Source: Paenibacillus sp. FSL H3-0469 (GTDB lineage: Bacteria; Bacillota; Bacilli; Paenibacillales; Paenibacillaceae). Taken from it: DNA of 64,000 bases. The stretch lies in the NCBI RefSeq assembly GCF_038051945.1, contig NZ_CP150302.1, positions 1,116,001 to 1,180,000 on the forward strand. Reading direction: 5' to 3'. The notes under the pieces were generated by a model that ran no database searches, was not told where the DNA came from, and saw only the letters and a list, made by a program, of their open reading frames with translations. Shown in pieces: positions 35,305 to 42,858 of the stretch. Position numbers and translations under genes: made by a program. Within the stretch, counting starts at the first letter, position 1, and each line of letters begins with the position of its first letter.

Positions 35305-35901
35305 TTATTTGACATTTTCCCAGTGAGTCCAGAGTTCGGGCGGGTTGAGCTCGTACTTATCATTCTCCCGGTACATGAACTGGTGCATAATGAACTCGCG
35401 GCGGATTGTGGCATAATCATCATGGAACGGCTTAATGAACTCGTTGATCTCTTTCTCCGAATAGACTGTGCCGGGTTCGAGCTTCTCCACCATATATTGC
35501 AGCGCGATTAATTTCTTCTTGTATTGTGCGGGAATCTGGCGCAGGCGTCCGTCTTTGGCAAAAAAATTACGGAGCACCGACTCCTTCAGACTGTGTTCAG
35601 GCGACTCTTCCTCCATCTCCTCCACCCCCTTTGCAAAAATAAATTTCAGCGAAGCCTCGGAGCCTGACTGGATAAACTCGGGATTCAGCTTAAAATATAC
35701 GGTATTCTTGTCTCTGCGCTCCTGAATGAGAGCGGCTTCGCGCAGCTTGGCGGCATGGTGGGTCACGGTAGGCTGCGAGAGATTCAGCTTCTCGGCCAAG
35801 GCATGACCGTGAACCTCGCCCCGGGAGAGGAGCAGCAGTATACGCAGCCGGGTCGGATCGGATAAGGCTTTGTGATAGGCGACAATTTTCTCTAATTGCA
35901 A
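35305..35901 (-). CDS. ArsR-family regulator with C-terminal DUF2087 domain
   Basis: 198 residues. Winged helix (ALSDPTRLRILLLLSRGEVHGHALAEKLNLSQPTVTHHAAKLREAALI, about residues 12-58) with no clear CxC metal site, then a linker and a DUF2087 domain (RQIPAQYKKKLIALQYMVEKLEPGTVYSEKEINEFI near 118-150, DYATIRREFIMHQFMYRENDKYEL near 157). It transcribes away from ypdA, and a TTAGATATATATCTAA palindrome lies between them, so it may control itself, ypdA or both. Confidence 0.88.
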   Translation of the reverse strand: MQLEKIVAYHKALSDPTRLRILLLLSRGEVHGHALAEKLNLSQPTVTHHAAKLREAALIQERRDKNTVYFKLNPEFIQSGSEASLKFIFAKGVEEMEEESPEHSLKESVLRNFFAKDGRLRQIPAQYKKKLIALQYMVEKLEPGTVYSEKEINEFIKPFHDDYATIRREFIMHQFMYRENDKYELNPPELWTHWENVK

Positions 35902-35960
35902 GCGGGACCACCCTCCTAGTGATGTTCGTAATGCAGTTTGTGTGACCTGACATCTTAACT

Positions 35961-35976
35961 TTAGATATATATCTAA
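35961..35976. promoter_or_regulatory. 16-bp perfect palindrome, candidate ArsR operator
   Basis: TTAGATATATATCTAA sits 60 bp upstream of the ArsR/DUF2087 gene in the divergent region shared with ypdA. Confidence 0.5.
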
Positions 35977-36099
35977 TTATATACCCATCATGGCCTTGGA
36001 TCAATCCCCAATTTGCGGAATTCACCGGCCATGGCAAAAAACAAAAATATAAGGTACCATTTACTGAATAGAATACTACCTTAGGAGGACATAGATATT

Positions 36100-37086
36100 A
36101 TGCTAGACGTGATTATTATCGGCGCCGGTCCCTGCGGACTGTCTGCAGCCATCGAATGCCAGCGCCAAGGGCTCTCCAGTCTGATTGTGGAAAAGAACTT
36201 CATTGTCCATTCCATCTACCTGTATCCGACCAACATGCAGTTCTTCAGCACCACCCCGCTGCTCGAGATTGGAGATGTGCCCTTCACCTCTCCGAACGAC
36301 AAGCCCTACCGCCATGAGGCGCTTGTCTACTACCGCCGCGCTGCCGCGCAGCATCAGCTTGAGATTGCCGCTTATGAAGAAGCGCTGTCCGTTCTGCCGC
36401 AGGAGGATGGCAGCTTCGTTGTACATACGGTCAACAAGCGCGGTGAGGAGCAGCAGCGCAGAGCAGCAAATGTAGTCATCTCTACCGGTTACTTCGACCA
36501 GCCTAACCTGATCGGGATTCCCGGGGAGGAGCTGCCGAAGGTCACGCATTATTTTGGCGAAGCACATCCTTATTCCGGCATGAAGGTGGCTGTAATCGGG
36601 GGCAGTAATTCAGCGGTGGACGCTGCGCTGGAGCTGCTGCGGGTAGGCGCCAAGGTGGATATGGTCTACCGGGGAAGCAGTATTTCGGACAATATCAAGC
36701 CTTGGGTGCGTCCGATCTTCGAGAGTATGGTGCAAAAGGGGAGCATAACCCTGCATCTGGAATCGCGCGTCACGGAGATCACCCCGGCCTCGGTTCGGGT
36801 AACCTCCTCCGTGAACGGGGAACCTACCGAGCTGGATAATGACTTCGTGCTGGCGATGACCGGCTTCCGTCCCAGCAGAGCCCTGCTCACCTCTGCCGGG
36901 GTGCAGATGGATGACTCTATGGATAAACCAGCCTTTAACCCCGCGACAATGGTGAGTAATATACCGGGCATCTATGTCGCCGGGGTTATCGCTTCCGGAC
37001 GGAATGCCAACGAGGTATTCATCGAGAGCGGACGCGGGCACGGTAAGCTGATTGCCGATCATATTGTGAGCACAAGGCTTACTTAA
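36100..37086 (+). CDS. ypdA: bacillithiol disulfide reductase YpdA
   Basis: 328 residues. FAD-binding GAGPCGLSAAIE near 8-19, NADPH-binding GGSNSAVDAALELL near 167, and the second FAD segment GIYVAGVIASGRNANEVFIE near 290. No CxxC redox pair, as expected for this group, which uses a single Cys (here in GPCGL) and reduces oxidised bacillithiol. AGGAGG lies 11 nt before the ATG. Followed after 21 bp by a DUF441 gene. Confidence 0.92.
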   Translation: MLDVIIIGAGPCGLSAAIECQRQGLSSLIVEKNFIVHSIYLYPTNMQFFSTTPLLEIGDVPFTSPNDKPYRHEALVYYRRAAAQHQLEIAAYEEALSVLPQEDGSFVVHTVNKRGEEQQRRAANVVISTGYFDQPNLIGIPGEELPKVTHYFGEAHPYSGMKVAVIGGSNSAVDAALELLRVGAKVDMVYRGSSISDNIKPWVRPIFESMVQKGSITLHLESRVTEITPASVRVTSSVNGEPTELDNDFVLAMTGFRPSRALLTSAGVQMDDSMDKPAFNPATMVSNIPGIYVAGVIASGRNANEVFIESGRGHGKLIADHIVSTRLT

Positions 37087-37107
37087 GAGAAGGAGTGTAT
37101 CCAAGCT

Positions 37108-37551
37108 ATGGATATAACCTCGTTATTGCTGCTGGGTCTGGCAGCGCTCGGTGTCATCAGCAGCAACTCGCCGATTACCATCGCCATGGTTGTGCTGCTG
37201 CTGATCCGTGTGCTCGGACTTCAGCAGGCTTTTCCCTGGCTGGAGAAATACGGGCTGACCGTCGGCATCATCATCCTGACCATCGGGGTTATGACACCAC
37301 TCGCCAGCGGGAAGATCTCCCTCCAGACCGTCGGACAGTCATTCCTCCACTGGAAATCCCTGGCCGCCATCGGAGTTGGTGTCCTGGTCGCTTACCTGGG
37401 CGGACGCGGAGCTGTGCTCATGGGCAGCCAGCCGACCATCGTCGCCGGGCTTCTCATCGGAACTGTCCTTGGCGTGGCGCTGTTCAAAGGCGTTCCGGTC
37501 GGCCCGCTTATCGCTGCCGGCATCCTGTCGCTGCTGATCGGACGGATGTAA
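37108..37551 (+). CDS. DUF441 membrane protein
   Basis: 147 residues, at least four membrane helices ([13 protein letters not shown] near 5, [15 protein letters not shown] near 25, [14 protein letters not shown] near 50, [14 protein letters not shown] near 88, [12 protein letters not shown] near 134). The [15 protein letters not shown] segment is typical of DUF441 (YtwI/YeaL). Function not known; co-transcribed with ypdA. Confidence 0.88.
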   Translation: MDITSLLLLGLAALGVISSNSPITIAMVVLLLIRVLGLQQAFPWLEKYGLTVGIIILTIGVMTPLASGKISLQTVGQSFLHWKSLAAIGVGVLVAYLGGRGAVLMGSQPTIVAGLLIGTVLGVALFKGVPVGPLIAAGILSLLIGRM

Positions 37552-37584
37552 ATCTAGATACACCTCAAGACCAAGCAAGACGAA

Positions 37585-37626
37585 ACAGGCTGCAAGTCCA
37601 CCTGCGCGGGTGGAACTGCAGCCTGT
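37585..37626. terminator. convergent terminator after the DUF441 gene
   Basis: ACAGGCTGCA..CCACC and GGTGG..TGCAGCCTGT stem followed by TTGTTTTG on the + strand, between the convergent DUF441 and ABC exporter genes. Confidence 0.8.
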
Positions 37627-37656
37627 TTGTTTTGAATAAGAATAATATTTGCCGTA

Positions 37657-39405
37657 TTAAGCATCCAGCCGTTGAACGTTGAACAACCGGGCGTAACTCC
37701 CCGCAAGTCCCATGAGCTCTTCATGGGTGCCGCGTTCGGTGATTTCCCCGTTCTCCAGCACGATAATCTGGTCGGCATGGGTAATCGTGGACAGCCTGTG
37801 GGCCACAATCAGCGTCGTCCGCTCAGATGCCAAGGATTGCAATGCCTGCTGAATCAGGTGCTCAGATTCCAAATCCAGCGCGGAGGTCGCTTCGTCCAGA
37901 ATCAGCACCTTGGGGTCTTTCAGGAATACCCGTGCAATCGCCACGCGCTGCTTCTGTCCGCCGGACAGCTTCACACCCCGCTCCCCCACCTCGGTATCAT
38001 AGCCTTCCGGCAGCTGCATGATGAAGTCGTGGGCATTCGCAGACACCGCCGCCTTCATGACCTCCTCTTCCCCCGCTTCCGGGTTGCCGAACCGGATGTT
38101 GTCGCGTACCGAGCCGCTGAACAGGAAATTATCCTGCAGCACCATGCCCACCGTCCGCCGCAGACTCTCCTGCGTCAGTCCGCGGATATCGTGGCCATCC
38201 ATGCGCAAACTGCCTTCGCTGATGTCGTAGAAGCGCGGGATCAGGCTGATCAGCGAGGATTTGCCGCCACCGCTCATCCCGACAAAAGCCACCGTCTGGC
38301 CTGGAGCAATGCTCAGATTAATGTCCCGCAGCACCCACTCATGCTCGTCGCTGTACTTGAACCACACCTTGCTGAATTCGATCTTCCCGGCTGGCTTCAG
38401 CAGCGGCTTCGCGCCCGGAGCATCAACAATATCATACGGCTCATTCAGCAGCTCCAGCACACGCTCCAGCGAGGCCGATGCCTGGGTCAGCACCGTCGAG
38501 GAATTAATCAGCCGGCGCAGCGGCGCATACATCCGGTCCAGATAGCCGAAGAAGGCCACGAAGGTTCCGAGGGTCAAATTGCCCTGGATGACCTGGTATC
38601 CCCCGTATCCGATGACAAGCAGCGGAGCAATATCGGTCAGGGTGTTGATAATCGCGAAGGTAAAGGCATTCCAACGCGTTTGCGCCAGCGCTTTTTGCAG
38701 AAACTTGCCGTTGATCTCCTCGAATTGCTGCTGGTCTACCCGCTCCATCGTGAAGCTGCGGATGACCGCAATCCCTTGAATTCGTTCATGCAGATAGCCC
38801 TGTATGACGGCAAGAGCCTGCGACCGGTCTTTGGTCAATACCTTTAGGCGTTTGTACAGCGTATTGACGGCAATGCCATACAGCGGCAGAATCGCAATCG
38901 CCACCAGCGTCAGCACCGGATTCAGATAGAGCATGAAGCCCAGGGCGAAGAGCAGGGTGAACATATCCAGCCAGACATTCATCATTCCGACCTCAACCAG
39001 GTTCTTCGACTGCTCCACATCGTTAATGAACCGGGAGATAGCCTCGCCTACCTTCGTATTCTGGTAATAACGCAGCGACAGCCGCTGCAGATGCCCGTAG
39101 AGCTTGTTGCGCATATCGAATAACACCTTGCTCGTAATCAGCTGGGCGAAATACTGGCGGTAATACTCCACCGGCCCGCGGACAATCACGAATAGAACAA
39201 GGCCCCCGCCTATCACCGTCATCAGCTTCGAGACCCGCTCCGCTATCGTCAGTGCGGGATTACCCAGCAGCTCATCGACCACATATTTCAGAATCATCGG
39301 CAGCGTCAGCGGAATGCTGAATTTGACCATCCCGATGATCAGAGTGAGCACAATCCATTTCATATACGGCCGAACAAAGGTATAATAAGATTTCCAAGAT
39401 TTCAC
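37657..39405 (-). CDS. ABC exporter half-transporter (fused permease-ATPase)
   Basis: 582 residues. Six-helix exporter domain (about 1-320) then an ATPase: Walker A GMSGGGKSS near 370, Q-loop VLQDNFLF near 415, signature LSGGQKQR near 478, Walker B VLILDEATSALD near 500, H-loop AHRLS near 532. Both catalytic Glu and His are canonical, so it can work as a homodimer for drugs or lipids. GTG start. Encoded alone, unlike the pair at 41-45 kb. Confidence 0.93.
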   Translation of the reverse strand: MKSWKSYYTFVRPYMKWIVLTLIIGMVKFSIPLTLPMILKYVVDELLGNPALTIAERVSKLMTVIGGGLVLFVIVRGPVEYYRQYFAQLITSKVLFDMRNKLYGHLQRLSLRYYQNTKVGEAISRFINDVEQSKNLVEVGMMNVWLDMFTLLFALGFMLYLNPVLTLVAIAILPLYGIAVNTLYKRLKVLTKDRSQALAVIQGYLHERIQGIAVIRSFTMERVDQQQFEEINGKFLQKALAQTRWNAFTFAIINTLTDIAPLLVIGYGGYQVIQGNLTLGTFVAFFGYLDRMYAPLRRLINSSTVLTQASASLERVLELLNEPYDIVDAPGAKPLLKPAGKIEFSKVWFKYSDEHEWVLRDINLSIAPGQTVAFVGMSGGGKSSLISLIPRFYDISEGSLRMDGHDIRGLTQESLRRTVGMVLQDNFLFSGSVRDNIRFGNPEAGEEEVMKAAVSANAHDFIMQLPEGYDTEVGERGVKLSGGQKQRVAIARVFLKDPKVLILDEATSALDLESEHLIQQALQSLASERTTLIVAHRLSTITHADQIIVLENGEITERGTHEELMGLAGSYARLFNVQRLDA

Positions 39406-39524
39406 GGCGTGTCAGGTCCTTTCCAATTCATTCTTCATCAGGGTACAGTTGACATTTGCGCGCTGCAGTGTTTTATTATTTTTAAACAGTTACGGTTGCA
39501 GTACCGAAATTCAGGAGGATAATG

Positions 39525-40040
39525 ATGCCCAGACAATTTGTGACGGAAGCCGTCATGATGGCGATTTACGGCCAGCTTCTCATTCCGCGGAGCCCTGTAG
39601 AATATATAGTCCCTTATACCACAATTATGGAGCTGTACGAGCTGCGGGACAGCGATGAGCCGGTGATGAGCCAGGCGGATGACGACAAGCATGTCAGACT
39701 CAGAATCCGTGAGCTGATCAACTATTTCGAGGAGCCGCTAAATGCCAAGAAGATTAACCGCTGCCTGAATATCCCCTGGGCCAAAAGCTCCGGCATCCTC
39801 CTCGGCGGACACGCGCAGATTACCATCATCAACAGCATGGACAATGCCTCCTACGGCGAAGCTTTCGATCCGATTGAGACAGAGCTGCTGCTGGCTTCCC
39901 AGCGTGAGAAGGTGCCGATTCTGACCGACCAGTTCGAGCTGATCCAGCGCATCATTGAAGGCGGGGTTCCCGTCCAGGTGTATGATATTGATGATTTCGA
40001 ATTCGCCATGGAGGAAGAAACCTTCCGCAGCTCACACTGA
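39525..40040 (+). CDS. conserved protein of unknown function
   Basis: 171 residues from ATG at 39525 (AGGAGG 6 nt upstream; the ATG three nt earlier is too close). RQFVTEAVMMAIYGQLLIP then VEYIVPYTTIMELYELRDSDEP and a C-terminal EKVPILTDQFELIQRIIEGGVPVQVYDIDDFE. Related proteins in Paenibacillus carry the label ADP-heptose synthase, but no nucleotidyltransferase motif (HxGH) is visible, so I do not adopt it. Soluble; likely regulatory or structural. Confidence 0.62.
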   Translation: MPRQFVTEAVMMAIYGQLLIPRSPVEYIVPYTTIMELYELRDSDEPVMSQADDDKHVRLRIRELINYFEEPLNAKKINRCLNIPWAKSSGILLGGHAQITIINSMDNASYGEAFDPIETELLLASQREKVPILTDQFELIQRIIEGGVPVQVYDIDDFEFAMEEETFRSSH

Positions 40041-40102
40041 TCGCGTCACCTGAACAGCGGGCGGTTTCCCTTTCCTGATGCGTACAAGTGGAAACGGCTT
40101 GG

Positions 40103-40121
40103 CCGTCCTTTTAAAGGACGG
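40103..40121. repeat. 19-bp palindrome, copy 2
   Basis: Identical to the palindrome at 16708-16726. It lies in a longer stretch (40085-40180) that includes AGCGAGAAATAGAAGGATAA and looks like a dispersed element. Confidence 0.75.
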
Positions 40122-40184
40122 TACCGCTTCAGCGAGAAATAGAAGGATAAGTTATCGTGTGAAACCTATAAATTCTTATATTTT

Positions 40185-40220
40185 GGAACAAGCCCTTGCC
40201 GGACGGCAAGGGCTTGTTCC
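40185..40220. repeat. perfect 16-bp inverted repeat
   Basis: GGAACAAGCCCTTGCC and its complement around a 4-nt loop between the convergent genes ending at 40040 and 40266. The flanks are not T-rich on the outgoing strand, so terminator activity is possible but not clear. Confidence 0.6.
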
Positions 40221-40265
40221 GCATCCCCGGCAGTGCCGGGATCTGCCATTCGCTCCAGCACTCCC

Positions 40266-40568
40266 TTATGCCACCGGCACAGGCTCATACTTATATTCGA
40301 TGTCATCCTCAGCTTGCGAATAGACAATCGACAGATTGTACCCCTCCATATACCACAGATCCTGCTCTTCCATGTAGAAGGTCAAGCCGCCCTCCATGAA
40401 CTTCACAGCAGGACGTCCAGGCTGCTCGGTGGCAATGCCCAGCGAGAAGCCTGGGTGCAGGCCCCCGCCTGAGCTGTACCGGGGAAACAACCGGATATAT
40501 GCCCCCTCCTGGAGGCTCAGTTCTCTTTTGAACCAGGCGGCTGCTTCCGGACTAATGAATATGTTCAT
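40266..40568 (-). CDS. HesB/YneR-family protein
   Basis: 100 residues from ATG at 40568. Begins MNIFISPEAAAWFKREL, then IRLFPRYSSGGGLHPGFSLG and LTFYMEEQDLWYMEGYNLSI. The fold is that of the HesB-like Fe-S carrier family, but the Cys residues of true A-type carriers are absent, as in the YneR subgroup of Firmicutes, whose role is unknown. Soluble, single gene. Confidence 0.85.
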   Translation of the reverse strand: MNIFISPEAAAWFKRELSLQEGAYIRLFPRYSSGGGLHPGFSLGIATEQPGRPAVKFMEGGLTFYMEEQDLWYMEGYNLSIVYSQAEDDIEYKYEPVPVA

Positions 40569-40671
40569 CTCTCCACTCCTCCCCTCTACCCCAATCATAC
40601 CCAAAAAACTTCAATTCACCAAATCATTGCAGCAATGCAGTCAGATATCCTGCCGCCCCGCAAAATTAAGT

Positions 40672-40701
40672 TTGACAATTCTTAAAGTGTGATGATAAAC
40701 T
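40672..40701 (+). promoter_or_regulatory. probable promoter of the bmrCD-like leader
   Basis: TTGACA at 40672-40677, an 18-nt spacer and TAAACT at 40696-40701; the leader ORF starts 57 bp later. Confidence 0.6.
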
Positions 40702-40757
40702 CGGAACATAACGAAACGTCTTCAAGTAATTACCAAAATGAAGAAAGGGTGATCTCG

Positions 40758-40850
40758 GTGTTTAACATGGATATGGTATACCTCGCCACTATTGTAGAAA
40801 ACTATACCCAACTGAATACCGAAGCAGCCCGAGCAGTGGAGAATTCCTGA
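40758..40850 (+). CDS. 30-residue leader peptide ORF upstream of the bmrCD-like genes
   Basis: GTG start with AAGGG 8 nt upstream; product begins MFNMDMVYLATIV and ends EAARAVENS. It lies in a 400-bp leader and is followed by a structured region and an intrinsic terminator at 40954-40987, before the exporter genes. In B. subtilis the homologous exporter BmrCD is controlled by a translated leader (bmrB) by ribosome-mediated attenuation when ribosomes are slowed by antibiotics. The same layout here suggests a leader with the same job; sequence similarity to BmrB was not tested. Confidence 0.68.
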   Translation: MFNMDMVYLATIVENYTQLNTEAARAVENS

Positions 40851-40953
40851 GGTTCATGCGTATTACGCGTAACGTATGAGAACAGGCTTAACTTATCTCT
40901 CACATGTCTCTGTGCTGCTTATAGCACCGTGGACATGATAACCGCAATTACAG

Positions 40954-40987
40954 GCGTATCATCCGTTTTCGGATGGTACGCTTTTTC
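40954..40987 (+). terminator. attenuator terminator in the bmrCD-like leader
   Basis: A 12-bp stem (GCGTATCATCCG with CGGATGGTACGC, one G-T pair), loop TTTT, then TTTTT. It is 100 bp before the bmrC-like start and on the same strand, so it must be read through for expression. Upstream TACGC near 40869-40873 could pair with GCGTA of the first arm as an antiterminator. Confidence 0.82.
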
Positions 40988-41087
40988 GCGTGCTGTGAGG
41001 TTATAATCCGCTGCAAAGTGTCCATGAATGTTCCGTTAACCAAGCTAACTTAGTAATTACTCCAAGCACGAAAGGAAGGGATTCACC

Positions 41088-42836
41088 TTGTTCTCCGTAC
41101 TCCGAAATCTCGGCTGGTTCTTCCGCCGGGAAAAAAGGCGCTATACTATAGGCCTCATCCTTCTTATTGTGGTAGGTGTGTTAGAACTCCTGCCTCCACG
41201 CCTGCTCGGCAACGCCATTGACGAAATCGTCACCGGTGCCATCACTGCAGGTTCACTCATGAAATACATTGGCCTGATCGTACTTATGCTGCTGATCATT
41301 TACTGGATCACCTACATATGGATGCATAAGCTGTTCGGGGGATCGAATCTGGTGGAGCGTCTGCTCCGCTCACGCTTCATGAATCATCTCATGACGATGA
41401 CCCCCGCCTTCTTCGAGCGTAACCGCACCGGGGATCTGATGGCCCGCGCCACCAATGATATCCGCGCGGTATCCGCCACCGTGGGCTTCGGGATGCTCAC
41501 CCTTGTCGACTCCACTGTGTATCTCACGGTTGTCCTGTTCGCTATGGGGTTCCTGGTCAGCTGGAAGCTGACACTGGCTGCCGTCATCCCGCTTCCGATG
41601 ATTGCGGTAGCCATGGTGTTCTACGGCAAAGCGATCCACGACCGTTACAGTCTGGCGCAGGATGCCTTCGGTGACATGAACGACCAGGTACTGGAATCCG
41701 TATCGGGCATCCGCGTCATCCGTGCTTATGTGCAGGAGCGGCATGATGAGAAGTGCTTCTCTGACATTACAGATGATGTATACCGCAAAAATATGGCGGT
41801 CGCCCGGGTCGATGCCTTCTTCGAGCCGACGATCCGCTTGTTCGTGGGCCTTAGTTATATCATCGCTCTGACCTACGGAATCTATCTCGTATTCCGCAAT
41901 CAGATTACGCTTGGCGATCTGGTATCATTCAATATGTATCTCGGGATGATTGTGTGGCCGATGTTCGCCATCGGCGAGCTGATTAATATCATGCAGCGCG
42001 GCGGCGCTTCATTGGAGCGGATCGACGAGACGCTGAATGCGAAGCCTGATGTCAAGGATGTGCCTCATCCGGTTCCGGTAGCCCAGCCGACTACCATCGA
42101 GTTGAAGGATGTAACCTTCCGCTATCCGACCTCTACCATCGACAATCTCAGCGGAGTCAGCTTGTCTCTCTCCCAGGGCCAGACGCTTGGCGTGGTCGGA
42201 CGGACCGGCAGCGGCAAATCGACGCTGCTGAAGCAGCTGCTGCATGAATATCCGGCTGGCACAGGTGAGATTCTGATCTCCGGTGTGCCGATCACCCAGA
42301 TTGCTCTCGACCAGCTTCACAGCTGGATGGGCTACGTGCCGCAGGAACAGATCCTCTTCTCCAAGTCCGTGCGCGAGAACATCCAGTTCGGACATTCCGG
42401 GGCCAGCGATGAACGGATCATGCAGGCGATTACCGCCGCAGCCTTCCAGAATGACCTCGGCACGTTGTCTGACGGGCTGGATACGATGGTTGGCGAGCGC
42501 GGCGTCTCCCTCTCCGGCGGACAGAAGCAGCGGGTCTCCATCTCCCGGGCCTTCATCGCGAATCCTGACATTCTGATTCTGGATGATGCTCTGTCTGCCG
42601 TGGACGCGCGGACAGAAGCGAAGATTATCGAGAACATCCGCGAGGAGCGCAGCGGCAAAACGACGCTGATCTCCACCCACCGCCTCTCGGCGATTGAGCA
42701 TGCCGATCTGATCGTTGTCCTCGAAGACGGGCATATTACAGAACAAGGTACACACCAGGAGCTGCTGGAACTCGGCGGCTGGTACCGTGAGCAGTTCGAC
42801 CGCCAGCAGGTTGAGAATAATCTGACGAATGAATAA
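41088..42836 (+). CDS. bmrC: heterodimeric multidrug ABC exporter subunit, BmrC-like
   Basis: 582 residues. TTG start with AAGGAAGGG about 7 nt upstream. Six-helix exporter domain then ATPase: Walker A GRTGSGKST near 372, signature LSGGQKQR near 480, Walker B ILILDDALSAVD near 500, in which the catalytic Glu is replaced by Asp, and H-loop THRLSA. A degenerate ATP site in one subunit is the hallmark of heterodimeric exporters such as BmrCD. It pairs with the next gene, whose site is canonical. Confidence 0.88.
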   Translation: MFSVLRNLGWFFRREKRRYTIGLILLIVVGVLELLPPRLLGNAIDEIVTGAITAGSLMKYIGLIVLMLLIIYWITYIWMHKLFGGSNLVERLLRSRFMNHLMTMTPAFFERNRTGDLMARATNDIRAVSATVGFGMLTLVDSTVYLTVVLFAMGFLVSWKLTLAAVIPLPMIAVAMVFYGKAIHDRYSLAQDAFGDMNDQVLESVSGIRVIRAYVQERHDEKCFSDITDDVYRKNMAVARVDAFFEPTIRLFVGLSYIIALTYGIYLVFRNQITLGDLVSFNMYLGMIVWPMFAIGELINIMQRGGASLERIDETLNAKPDVKDVPHPVPVAQPTTIELKDVTFRYPTSTIDNLSGVSLSLSQGQTLGVVGRTGSGKSTLLKQLLHEYPAGTGEILISGVPITQIALDQLHSWMGYVPQEQILFSKSVRENIQFGHSGASDERIMQAITAAAFQNDLGTLSDGLDTMVGERGVSLSGGQKQRVSISRAFIANPDILILDDALSAVDARTEAKIIENIREERSGKTTLISTHRLSAIEHADLIVVLEDGHITEQGTHQELLELGGWYREQFDRQQVENNLTNE

Positions 42837-42858
42837 CCCCATACAGGAGGTGTCACCG

